A DNA stretch of 16,599 nucleotides from Bryobacterales bacterium (GTDB lineage Bacteria; Acidobacteriota; Terriglobia; Bryobacterales; Bryobacteraceae), in contig PKYZ01000133.1 in NCBI GenBank assembly GCA_003132865.1, forward strand, positions 16,203 through 32,801, read 5' to 3'. The position numbers and the translations under genes were made by a program. This document shows, in pieces, positions 1 through 7,393 of the stretch. Positions within the stretch are counted from its first letter, which is position 1. Each line of letters opens with the position of its first letter. Below the pieces are notes generated by a model. It did not search any database. It was not told the origin of the DNA and saw only the letters and a program-made list of their open reading frames with translations.

Positions 1-2
1 TC

Positions 3-980
3 TACTCCGCGCGCATGATCAACGACTTGCTCATACGCGATATGGTAATGGCGCGTCCCAAGGAGATGTATTGGACCATGGCATTTGGCGTCTGCGTCAT
101 TCCGGCGCTCACATTCTTCGAGACGTTGAAGCCCGATGAGTACGCTACGCAGCTCCGGGTCGTTTGGATCTTCCTAATTCTGACATGCGTGGCCGCGATC
201 GTCGTCGACCTTCCGCACTTAACGTCCCGCGACGGACGCCTAGCGGGAAACGACACGTTCAATCCGATCGACCTGGGACACATCGGAGTCTCCCTGGCGG
301 TCCTAGGAATCTGCGCTCTTGTCCGTAAAAAAGCGCCGCTACTCCGCAATGTCATACCGAGCGCTTTGGCGGCGCTTCTCGGTCTGGCGGTGATGTTATT
401 GGCCGGATCGAGATCTCCGCTGGTTGCGCTGATAGTCTCTCTTTGCGTTATAGTTGCCACGCACATCAAGCAGCGTCGCATGGTGTTGATCGTAGCTATC
501 ATTCTCGTGGGCATTGCGTTACTGCCCTACGCTGTCGACAACCTCACCAGCGCCGGCGGGAGCTTGGTAGCCCGCGTCAACTATCTACAGAGCCGCAGCA
601 ACGTTCAAAGCGATATCAGGTCGACTTTATGGGGCTACGCGTGGCAACATTTTCTGGAGCGGCCGGTCTTCGGCACGTCCATCGATCTTCCGGAAGGGGG
701 CTATCCGCACAACATCCTACTGGAGGCGTTTCTCTCAACGGGCGCCGCCGGTGGCGGGTTGGTATTGTTCATGATGGTCCATGGACTCATCAGGTCGTAC
801 TGGTTGATACGGCAAGACGAACGCCGCATGTGGCTGGCGCTGTTTTACATGCAATATTTGGTGCTTGGTCTGTTCTCGGGCGCGCTTTACGATAACTGGA
901 TGTTCTGGTGCTTGTATGCCGCCGTGATCAGCTCTACGGAATCGCTAAAGCGCGGGCGGCGCGGGGTGCGCAGGAGATGA
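3..980 (+). CDS. O-antigen ligase / Wzy-type polymerase-like membrane protein, 5' end cut by window
   Basis: The reading frame is open from the first bases of the window, so the true start lies upstream. The first ATG inside is at 15, giving 321 residues, while this family usually has about 400-450. The protein is very hydrophobic, with about seven likely membrane helices. Counting from the ATG at 15, it carries a GSRSP motif at residues 131-135 at the end of a helix, then a long periplasmic-type loop (about 173-230) ending in YPHN (230-233) and LLEAF, then more helices. The S-R-S and H-N...LE pattern is the signature of the Wzy_C/WaaL superfamily, which transfers or polymerises lipid-linked glycans on the periplasmic face. 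Polymerase and ligase cannot be told apart here. Its stop overlaps the next gene's start (ATGA at 977-980). Confidence 0.82.
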   Translation, partial: YSARMINDLLIRDMVMARPKEMYWTMAFGVCVIPALTFFETLKPDEYATQLRVVWIFLILTCVAAIVVDLPHLTSRDGRLAGNDTFNPIDLGHIGVSLAVLGICALVRKKAPLLRNVIPSALAALLGLAVMLLAGSRSPLVALIVSLCVIVATHIKQRRMVLIVAIILVGIALLPYAVDNLTSAGGSLVARVNYLQSRSNVQSDIRSTLWGYAWQHFLERPVFGTSIDLPEGGYPHNILLEAFLSTGAAGGGLVLFMMVHGLIRSYWLIRQDERRMWLALFYMQYLVLGLFSGALYDNWMFWCLYAAVISSTESLKRGRRGVRRR

Positions 981-2161
981 GCAGACTGCTGCACACGAAG
1001 CGTGTGGTCCTAATCCAAGCCTTCGTTCCGAAATATGAGGTGCCACTCTTCGATCGACTCGCGGAGATTCCGGGTATTGAGTTAATCGTGCTTGCGGATC
1101 TGCGGTCTTCAAGCCAACTGAACCAATATGATGCCAGTGCGGTTCGTTTTGGCGCCCAACATTTGCCCCGGCGGCCGCTCGGCCCATTTTTCCTGCGGCC
1201 AGGCTTGTTCAGGCGATTGCGGGAACTGAATCCGGGAGCGGTCATTATCAATGGCGACCCCCGTGAGCTTTCGCAGTTATTCGCGGCTGTCTGGGCCAGA
1301 ATTCGACGCGTCCCGGTGGGCGTATGGAGCATGTTCCACCGCATTGGAAAGCGCCGTTTGTTCACCGAGATCTACATGCGGGTCATTGGCGCCGTCGGCG
1401 ATGTCCAGCTTAGCTACGGCCAAAAGGGGCGCAGCGAGCAGATCCGGCGCGGCATTTCAGCGGATAAGATTGTGGTACTTTCTACGGCCATCGCCGAACG
1501 GCCTGTGATGAAAGTCAGGGACGGTGTGACCGCGGACATGGTCGAACATTTTAGACGAGACCAGGGCATCGAGGGCAAAAAGGTGCTGCTACATGTGGTC
1601 AGGCTCACGGCAATCAAGAAGCCGGAGGTCATGGTCGAGTGTTTCGCGGCTCTGGCGAAGCAGCGTTCCGATGTGTTGCTTGTTTGGATAGGCGGAGGGC
1701 CATTGGAGGAAAGCACCAGGCGGCTAGCAGCCAATTTGGGCGTCGGCGACCGGATGCGCTTTCTGGGGCCTATTTACGATGAAGACGTCCTCGCCCTTTG
1801 GTTCAAGTCTGCGACCGTGTTTGTGATGGCAACCTGCATCGGGCTCAGCATCCATCATGCCATGTGTTATGGCGTGCCGGTTGTCACCGATGACAGTGCG
1901 CTGACACAGAGTTCGGAGTTCGAGGTACTGCAGAGCGAGGTGAATGGCCTGACCTATCGGGCCGGCGACTCAGCGGACTTCGTAAGACAGGCGAGCAGGG
2001 TTTTGGACGACGACGAGTTTCGGACGTTCCTGTCGGCCAATGCAATGCGCCGGATAGAATGCGACTACACATTCGAAAAGAAAATACGGAACTTCGCAGA
2101 CGGAATTCGCCGGTTAACACGCCTCGCGGCCGAGCGGAATCCGACGGACGATCTGCAATAG
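977..2161 (+). CDS. GT4-like glycosyltransferase with non-canonical EX7E motif
   Basis: This is a 394-residue cytoplasmic glycosyltransferase of GT-B fold. The start chosen is the ATG at 977, which overlaps the previous stop and has AGGAG directly before it. An in-frame ATG at 908 would add 23 residues lying inside the upstream gene and is less likely. The N-terminal domain begins RVVLIQAFVPKYEVPLF (9-25), the acceptor side of a GT4/GT1-fold enzyme. The C-terminal nucleotide-sugar domain shows LLHVVRLTAIKKPE (204-217), IGGGPLEE (238-245) and GLSIHHAMCYGVPVV (289-303). The two glutamates usual in the EX7E motif of this region appear to be T286 and H294. Sugar donor and linkage cannot be deduced. 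It lies nine bases upstream of another glycosyltransferase, so both probably act on the same repeat unit. Confidence 0.87.
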   Translation: MSRLLHTKRVVLIQAFVPKYEVPLFDRLAEIPGIELIVLADLRSSSQLNQYDASAVRFGAQHLPRRPLGPFFLRPGLFRRLRELNPGAVIINGDPRELSQLFAAVWARIRRVPVGVWSMFHRIGKRRLFTEIYMRVIGAVGDVQLSYGQKGRSEQIRRGISADKIVVLSTAIAERPVMKVRDGVTADMVEHFRRDQGIEGKKVLLHVVRLTAIKKPEVMVECFAALAKQRSDVLLVWIGGGPLEESTRRLAANLGVGDRMRFLGPIYDEDVLALWFKSATVFVMATCIGLSIHHAMCYGVPVVTDDSALTQSSEFEVLQSEVNGLTYRAGDSADFVRQASRVLDDDEFRTFLSANAMRRIECDYTFEKKIRNFADGIRRLTRLAAERNPTDDLQ

Positions 2162-2170
2162 GGCGGCCGT

Positions 2171-3370
2171 ATGCGAATTCTGATTGCGAACTGTTATTTC
2201 GCGCCAGCTTGGGGCTACGGCGGTCCCACGCGGCTGTTGTACGAGCTGGCCGGCCGTCTGAGCGCCTGCGGGCATCAAGTGACGGTGATCACGTCCGATG
2301 CCTCCGATGGAGCCGGACGATATGCCGGCGCGGACTCGCTCGAAGATAACGTGCGAGTCGTCCGGTGCAAGACGGTCAGCCAGTATCTGGCATTCCAGTG
2401 CAAGCAGTTTATCGCCCCTGCTTATCCTGGCGAGATGCGGCGCCACATCGACAAAGCGGATATCGTCCACCTCTCGGGGAGCCGGGACTATTTCACTACG
2501 TTCGGCGCCGCGCTCGCCAGGCAATGCAGGCGGCCCTATGTTTTGGCGGCGTACGGAACGTTGCCAGCCACCGGACCTGGTTGGAGGGGCATGGTCAAGC
2601 CGTATTTCGACCGACTGATCACGAGGCGCACAGTCCAGCATGCTGCGGCATGCCTTGCTCAGACGCAGCATGAGGCCGCAGTGTACACAGAATTCGGTGT
2701 CAGCCTGCAACGAATCCACCTGACCCCGCTGGCCTCTGACGGCGATCGCTTCCGGCAGCTTCCTCAGCGCGGATCGTTCCGTGCCAGCATGGGACTCACC
2801 GGCAAGCACAGGGTGCTGCTTTTCGTTGGCCGCATTCACCCGCTGAAGGGTCTGGATATCTTAATTGACGCCCTGGCGATCGCATGCAAGCGCGAGCCGC
2901 TGCTCCGCTTGGTAGTGGTGGGGCGCGATGACGGGCACGAAGCCTTTCTAAGAAGCCGTATTCAGTCGATTGGCTTGCACGGGATCGTCTTGTGGGCGGG
3001 ACCGCTCTACGGCGCCGATGTCGTTAAGGCTTACGTCGATGCAGACGCGTTTATTCTGACTCCGCGACACTTCGAGGAGACGAGCCTTGCAGGAGTGGAG
3101 GCCTGCTTTTGCGGCAGCCAAGCGATTGTGACGGAGGAGGCAGAGATCCCGCACCTGGTCGAGTATGGAGCTGGCGCGATGGTGAAGAACGACGTCCGGG
3201 AAATTGCGGCCGCCATTCTTGCCGCTGTCGCTGACGACGGGACTATCCAAAACCGCGGCAGAGCGGCGCGCGAGATGGCATTTGCGGAGTTCGAGTGGTC
3301 GAGGGTTCTGCGCCAGTATGTCTCGGTTTACGAGCGGGCGCTGACTGTTCAGACGTCCGCCGTTCAGTGA
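2171..3370 (+). CDS. GT4 family glycosyltransferase
   Basis: This is a 399-residue GT-B glycosyltransferase. The N-terminus MRILIANCYF followed by WGYGGPTRLLYELAGRL (14-30) is the typical donor/acceptor cleft start of GT4 enzymes. The C-terminal Glycos_transf_1 domain has FVGRIHPLKGLDILIDA (218-234), with the phosphate-binding R221 and K226, and an intact EX7E motif at E302/E310 (FEETSLAGVE). It should transfer a sugar from an NDP donor to the lipid-linked intermediate on the cytoplasmic face; donor and acceptor are unknown. The ATG at 2171 follows the previous stop by nine bases and has only a weak Shine-Dalgarno, which fits translational coupling. Confidence 0.9.
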   Translation: MRILIANCYFAPAWGYGGPTRLLYELAGRLSACGHQVTVITSDASDGAGRYAGADSLEDNVRVVRCKTVSQYLAFQCKQFIAPAYPGEMRRHIDKADIVHLSGSRDYFTTFGAALARQCRRPYVLAAYGTLPATGPGWRGMVKPYFDRLITRRTVQHAAACLAQTQHEAAVYTEFGVSLQRIHLTPLASDGDRFRQLPQRGSFRASMGLTGKHRVLLFVGRIHPLKGLDILIDALAIACKREPLLRLVVVGRDDGHEAFLRSRIQSIGLHGIVLWAGPLYGADVVKAYVDADAFILTPRHFEETSLAGVEACFCGSQAIVTEEAEIPHLVEYGAGAMVKNDVREIAAAILAAVADDGTIQNRGRAAREMAFAEFEWSRVLRQYVSVYERALTVQTSAVQ

Positions 3371-3382
3371 GGAACCTGCGCT

Positions 3383-4057
3383 GTGAGAGTATCGTCGCTT
3401 AAGGGGATGATTTCCAGGGCAGCTTTGACGCCTTGGGCGGTGAGAACTGAACTCATCCGTCTGATCACGCACCCCGTAGTGGCGCTAATACTCGGTCTTC
3501 GCGGAGTACGTATCGCTAAAGGAGTCCGCTTCTATGGAATGCCGATAGTACAAAGGTGGCGCGGAAGTCATATCGAACTGGGACAAGGAGTGCAACTGAG
3601 GTCGTCACTAATGTCCAATCCGCTCGTGCCCAACCACCCCGTCGTGTTGGCAACCCGGAGCTCCCACGCAAGAATTAGTATCGGCAATCAAACGGGCCTC
3701 ACCGGAACAACCATCGTAGCCGCATCCGCAGTCGACATCGGAGCCAGGCTCTCGATTGGAGCAAATGTCGTCGTCGTGGACACGGACTTCCATCCATTGA
3801 CGCCAGAACTTCGGAGAAACAGCCCGAACGCCGGGGTATCCATTCCTGTCGCCATCGAAGATGACGTTTTCATTGGAATGAACTCGCTGATCCTTAAGGG
3901 CGTTCACATCGGTCGAGGAAGCGTGATCGGAGCCGGCAGCGTGGTAACCCGAAACATACCTGAGCTGGTAGTGGCGGCTGGAAACCCAGCACAAATCATA
4001 AGCCATTTGGATAACGACGAGCGGCGGGCCGCGGCCGCATCGCACAGCCTCGGTTAA
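3383..4057 (+). CDS. Left-handed beta-helix (hexapeptide repeat) acyltransferase, WbbJ/maltose acetyltransferase-like
   Basis: This 224-residue protein is of the trimeric hexapeptide acyltransferase class, which usually uses acetyl-CoA to O- or N-acetylate a sugar. A GTG start at 3383 is supported by GAGG at 3369-3372, ten bases upstream; an ATG at 3407 is the alternative. Hexapeptide-like repeats begin near residue 62 and continue from about residue 97 (ISIGNQTGLTGTTI). The DTDFHP segment (133-138) carries the histidine that is catalytic in this family (H137). The C-terminal coils IEDDVFIGMNSLILKGV and IGRGSVIGAGSVVTR end in AAGNPAQII, the usual cap. The N-terminal 60 residues are less typical. 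In this locus it most likely acetylates a glycan residue. It is the last gene before a 282-base gap. Confidence 0.88.
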   Translation: MRVSSLKGMISRAALTPWAVRTELIRLITHPVVALILGLRGVRIAKGVRFYGMPIVQRWRGSHIELGQGVQLRSSLMSNPLVPNHPVVLATRSSHARISIGNQTGLTGTTIVAASAVDIGARLSIGANVVVVDTDFHPLTPELRRNSPNAGVSIPVAIEDDVFIGMNSLILKGVHIGRGSVIGAGSVVTRNIPELVVAAGNPAQIISHLDNDERRAAAASHSLG

Positions 4058-4339
4058 GGCATCGGCGATTTCCACAACCTGACCCTAAAGAGACGGCCGG
4101 TGTTTCCAAGAGTGTTATGAGGCCGATGGGCAAAGCCCCGACTCCGCCGAGAGGTTTGAGCCGACATGAACGGCAACAATCGACGCTCATCGCCAGCGGC
4201 TGGTTACTCCGCCGACTTCGTCGAATGCCCGCGGCATTGGAAGACGGTTGCGCGATCCGCCAACGCGCGCCGCTGTCAGTGAAACGGCGCTCTCGCGGCT
4301 CTCATGGTCAGCCGTGCTGACACTATATATCAAAATCCT
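4058..4339 (+). other. Non-coding gap inside the glycan locus
   Basis: No convincing gene is seen between the acyltransferase and the methyltransferase. A short open frame at 4117-4320 has arginine-rich, family-less composition and looks spurious. Visible structure is slight: a perfect 6-bp hairpin with a 3-base loop at 4224-4238 (AATGCC/GGCATT) and a 4-bp hairpin GGGC/GCCC at 4128-4138. Neither is followed by a T-run, so no intrinsic terminator is supported. An AT-rich patch (TATATAT, 4324-4330) stands just before the methyltransferase ATG and might be part of a promoter, but no good -35 partner is visible. This is the only long break in the operon and could hold an internal promoter or mark a recombination junction. 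Confidence 0.5.
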
Positions 4340-5122
4340 ATGAAGATACCACTACTTCGGCCGCTGCATCCCGCCGCTGCGAGTCAAGCTGGGAGCGTTG
4401 CGCAGGACTTCCAACGGCAGTTCTACGAATCAGGGTACGAGGCACCGCTAGTTGTCCCGACCCGCCCACGTTTCCTCGATGCGTGGTTGCCCTCGGTCAG
4501 CCGGCTTGACGTTGCGGTCTCGCTGTTGGCGGGCGGCGTCCGCCTTCTTGATGTCGGGTGCGGCGATGGCCAACTGCTAGAGCAGGCTGCAGTCAAGTTC
4601 AAGGAATTGTTCGGCGTGGACATCGCGCGGAATCGCGTCGAAAGAGCAAATGAGAGGCTCAAACACCTGCCCCAGCCCTGTGACCTACGAACGGTGAAAT
4701 TGGATCGGGAGAGCCTCCCGTTTGAATCGGATTTCTTCGACGCCGTGGTGGCGGTCGCCGTTCTTCCCTTTGTCTTCGACGTCGATCATGCCCTGCACGA
4801 GATGACGAGGGTGCTGAAGCCCGGCGGCGCGCTCCTTGTGCAGACGAATAATCTGGGATTCCTCCGCCACCGCCTGAGCGTTCTATTCCGAGGCGAAGTC
4901 CGCACCAGCTATTTCTATGGCTGGGACGGCAACACACTGCATTACTTTTCACGGACCCCGCTGGTGGACGCGCTGGGTTCGTGCGGTCTCCGAGTGCAGA
5001 CGATTTCGACTTCCGGACGGCTCCAGAAAATCCGAGCGAAATGGCCGGCGGTTCTGGGGGCGGATCTCATCGTCCTCGCAAAAAAGGCACAGCGTCCGTG
5101 CGACTCGCAAACAGAGCCATAG
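4340..5122 (+). CDS. Class I SAM-dependent methyltransferase
   Basis: This is a 260-residue methyltransferase when started at the ATG at 4340; an in-frame ATG at 4304 would add 12 residues. Neither start has a clear Shine-Dalgarno. Numbering from 4340, motif I is LLDVGCGDGQLL (69-80), the SAM-binding glycine loop, followed by the acidic end of strand beta-2 in FGVDIA (91-96). The FDAVVAVAVLPFVFD segment and RVLKPGGALLVQTN (post-motif) complete the Methyltransf_11/UbiE-like Rossmann core. The last part (YFYGWDGNTLHYFS) resembles the substrate side of small-molecule or sugar methyltransferases. In this context methylation of a glycan residue or nucleotide sugar is likely, but the substrate cannot be read from the sequence. 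Confidence 0.85.
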   Translation: MKIPLLRPLHPAAASQAGSVAQDFQRQFYESGYEAPLVVPTRPRFLDAWLPSVSRLDVAVSLLAGGVRLLDVGCGDGQLLEQAAVKFKELFGVDIARNRVERANERLKHLPQPCDLRTVKLDRESLPFESDFFDAVVAVAVLPFVFDVDHALHEMTRVLKPGGALLVQTNNLGFLRHRLSVLFRGEVRTSYFYGWDGNTLHYFSRTPLVDALGSCGLRVQTISTSGRLQKIRAKWPAVLGADLIVLAKKAQRPCDSQTEP

Positions 5123-5159
5123 CACTATCATGCGGCTCAAGAAAAACCCGAGGTGATCC

Positions 5160-6233
5160 ATGTACTACTCTAAGAAAGAGGTCCTGATAACCGGCGGTCT
5201 CGGTTTTATCGGAAGTAACCTGGCGATCCGCCTGAGTCAGTTGGGCGCCAGAGTTACAATCATCGATTCGTGTGAACCCGGCTGTGGCGGAGACGTTTAT
5301 AACATCGCGCCGATCGCCGATGGATGCACGGTCGTCAATCTCGATATCGCAGACGCGGACAAAGCCGTCGAACTGATCCGGCGCGCAGAGGTCATCTTCA
5401 ATTTGGCCGGCGAGATCAGTCACGTACACAGCATGCAGTTTCCGGAGCGCGATCTGCGGATCAACAGCCTCGCACAGTTGAGATTCCTTCAAGTGTGCGC
5501 CCGGGAGGCGCCGGGTGTACGGATTGTCTACGCCGGCACACGTCAAGTTTACGGTGTTCCCCAGAGTCTGCCGGTGGATGAGAATCACCCAGCGCGGCCC
5601 GTGGATTTCAACGGCGTGCACAAGTTTGCGGGGACCATGTATCACCTCATGTTCGCTCGGATGGGGCTCTTGGATGCCGCAGTTCTACGCCTCAGCAACG
5701 TGTATGGACCGCGCATGGCGCTCGGCATCCCCTGCCAGGGCTTTTTGAGCACATTTGTGGGAAGAGTCATGTTGGGGGAAACGCTGGAGGTTTTCGGCGA
5801 TGGGAGTCAGCTTCGCGATCCGCTGTACGTCGACGATGCGGTAGACGCGTTCCTTGCCGTGGGCGCCGCTATGTCGCTGAATTCGATGACATACAACGTG
5901 GGCGGCCCCCAGCCACTCAGCCTCATGGCGATAGCGGAAACCGCCGCGCAATTGACCGGGCGGTCGGCTGTCGCCTTGCGTCCGTTCCCGAAAGAACGCA
6001 AGCAGATCGACATCGGGAGCTATTACACGAATAACGGCAGGATCGGGCAGGATCTGGGCTGGGCACCGGAAGTCGGCTTCAGCGAGGGTCTGCGGCGGAC
6101 CATCGAGTTCTACACATCCGAGATCGATCACTACCTCGATCCGGGGACGAAGGAACGCGGCTGCGACCTTATTGAGCACAGAGGAATAACGGGTCGGCTG
6201 CTGTACGTTGCGTCGTTCGCAGGCCGGGCGTGA
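5160..6233 (+). CDS. Extended SDR sugar-nucleotide epimerase/dehydratase-like protein with Asn in place of the catalytic Tyr
   Basis: This 357-residue extended short-chain dehydrogenase starts at the ATG at 5160, preceded by GAGGTG at 5150-5155. The NAD(P)-binding motif TGGLGFIG is at 11-18, the acidic residue after beta-2 is D36, and NLAGEISH (81-88) matches the NAAA-type motif. The substrate-side motifs LRLSNVYGP (176-184) and VFGDGSQLRDPLYVDD (211-226) are those of GalE/RmlB-like enzymes. The expected YxxxK motif reads N151-G-V-H-K155, so the general-acid tyrosine is replaced by asparagine. The upstream Ser/Thr position is T127 in AGTRQVYG. It may be a subfamily with altered chemistry, or a binding or non-catalytic protein. 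A start codon for the next gene overlaps its stop or follows it by 14 bases, so it may supply that aminotransferase's substrate. Confidence 0.85.
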   Translation: MYYSKKEVLITGGLGFIGSNLAIRLSQLGARVTIIDSCEPGCGGDVYNIAPIADGCTVVNLDIADADKAVELIRRAEVIFNLAGEISHVHSMQFPERDLRINSLAQLRFLQVCAREAPGVRIVYAGTRQVYGVPQSLPVDENHPARPVDFNGVHKFAGTMYHLMFARMGLLDAAVLRLSNVYGPRMALGIPCQGFLSTFVGRVMLGETLEVFGDGSQLRDPLYVDDAVDAFLAVGAAMSLNSMTYNVGGPQPLSLMAIAETAAQLTGRSAVALRPFPKERKQIDIGSYYTNNGRIGQDLGWAPEVGFSEGLRRTIEFYTSEIDHYLDPGTKERGCDLIEHRGITGRLLYVASFAGRA

Positions 6234-6247
6234 AGCAAAGGGTTCTC

Positions 6248-7393
6248 ATGACTCAGTTGCATCAGATTCCCCAGTGTGACCCCCGGGCCGCGTTTCTCGA
6301 TTCGAGAGTCGAGATTGAGGCTGCCATCGCTTCGGTGCTGGAAGGCGGCGAGTATGTCCTGGGCCGCTCGGTGCGCGCCTTCGAGGCGGCATTTGCCGAG
6401 TACATCGGCGTTCCCTACGCGGTGGGCGTGGCCAACGGGACCGACGCCATTCATCTGGCTTTGCGCGCGGCAGGGATCGGAACTGGCGCAGAGGTAATAA
6501 CGCCCTCGCACACCGCCGTCGCAACCGTTGTCGGGATCGAAATGGCCGGGGCGACGCCCGTTTTCGTCGACGTCGATGAGCGTAGCTATACGATCGATCC
6601 GGTGCAAGTCGAACGGGCGATTACCGTGCGAACGAAAGCGCTCGTTGCCGTCCACCTGTATGGTCAGCCAGCCAAGCTTGATGAGCTTGGCGTCATCGCC
6701 CGGCGCCGAGGCTTACAGATGATTGAGGATTGCGCACAAGCGCACGGAGCCGTGTATGGCGGTCGAAAGGTTGGTTCGTACGGTACGGCTGGTTGCTTCA
6801 GCTTCTACCCCACAAAGAACCTTGGTGCGATTGGTGACGGCGGAATAGTGGTCACCGCGCGCGAGGAGGTTTACCGCAACCTCTGTGAACTCCGTCAGTA
6901 CGGCTGGCGACAGCGCTACATCAGCCAATCGCGCGGATTCAACAGCCGTTTGGACGAACTGCAGGCGGCCATCCTGTTGGTTAAGCTGGCCAGCCTGGAC
7001 CGTGCCAACGCCCGTCGGATCGAGCTCGCTGAGCGGTACGGAGTGCGCCTCGCAAGCACAGCCGTGTGCACCCCGCAATGCTCGCCCGGCACGAACCCGG
7101 TGTATCACCTGTACGTGATCCGGCATCCTGAGCGGGATGCGCTGCGGAACTGGTTGGCCCACAACGGCATCGGCACCGGCATACACTACCCGGTACCCGT
7201 TCACCAGCAGCCTGCTTACTTTCGTGCCAGCGCCGGCCCGCTCCCCGTTACGGAGCGCGTTGCGGGAGAAATCCTTTCACTGCCGCTTTATCCCGAGATG
7301 GCCGTGGATGCCGTTGACGCCGTCGCGGAGTCCATCGGCATGTTCGATGAACGTCATCATAGCGGCCAACGAATCATGAGGACAGCGCTGTGA
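6248..7393 (+). CDS. DegT/DnrJ/EryC1 PLP-dependent sugar aminotransferase (C-3 amination type)
   Basis: This PLP enzyme transfers an amino group from glutamate to a keto nucleotide sugar. The ATG at 6248 was chosen because AAAGGG (6237-6242) lies five bases upstream. A GTG at 6230, overlapping the previous stop as GTGA, would add six residues. With the 6248 start it has 381 residues. Fold-type I motifs are clear: NGTDA (64-68), the PLP-nitrogen aspartate D161 in IEDCAQAHGA, and the Schiff-base lysine K190 in YPTKNLGAIGDGG. The YPTKNLGA-GDGG signature is the one seen in 3-keto-sugar aminotransferases (FdtB, DesV/TylB, WbpE-like) rather than the TTGEGG type of C-4 enzymes. A 3-amino-sugar product is therefore inferred. 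It ends by overlapping the next gene's GTG. Confidence 0.9.
   Translation: MTQLHQIPQCDPRAAFLDSRVEIEAAIASVLEGGEYVLGRSVRAFEAAFAEYIGVPYAVGVANGTDAIHLALRAAGIGTGAEVITPSHTAVATVVGIEMAGATPVFVDVDERSYTIDPVQVERAITVRTKALVAVHLYGQPAKLDELGVIARRRGLQMIEDCAQAHGAVYGGRKVGSYGTAGCFSFYPTKNLGAIGDGGIVVTAREEVYRNLCELRQYGWRQRYISQSRGFNSRLDELQAAILLVKLASLDRANARRIELAERYGVRLASTAVCTPQCSPGTNPVYHLYVIRHPERDALRNWLAHNGIGTGIHYPVPVHQQPAYFRASAGPLPVTERVAGEILSLPLYPEMAVDAVDAVAESIGMFDERHHSGQRIMRTAL

Noticed and set aside
4121..4170. GGGCAAAGCC-like segment recalling the core of a cyclic-di-GMP-I riboswitch
   Set aside because: The surrounding conserved parts (GAAA tetraloop stem, ACGCAAAGCC junction, closing receptor helix) are not present in order. 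The match is limited to a few bases around a 4-bp hairpin.
4117..4320. Short plus-strand open frame of 67 codons in the non-coding gap
   Set aside because: The translation is Arg/Pro-rich without hydrophobic core or motif, there is no Shine-Dalgarno, and it runs into the methyltransferase's possible upstream start.
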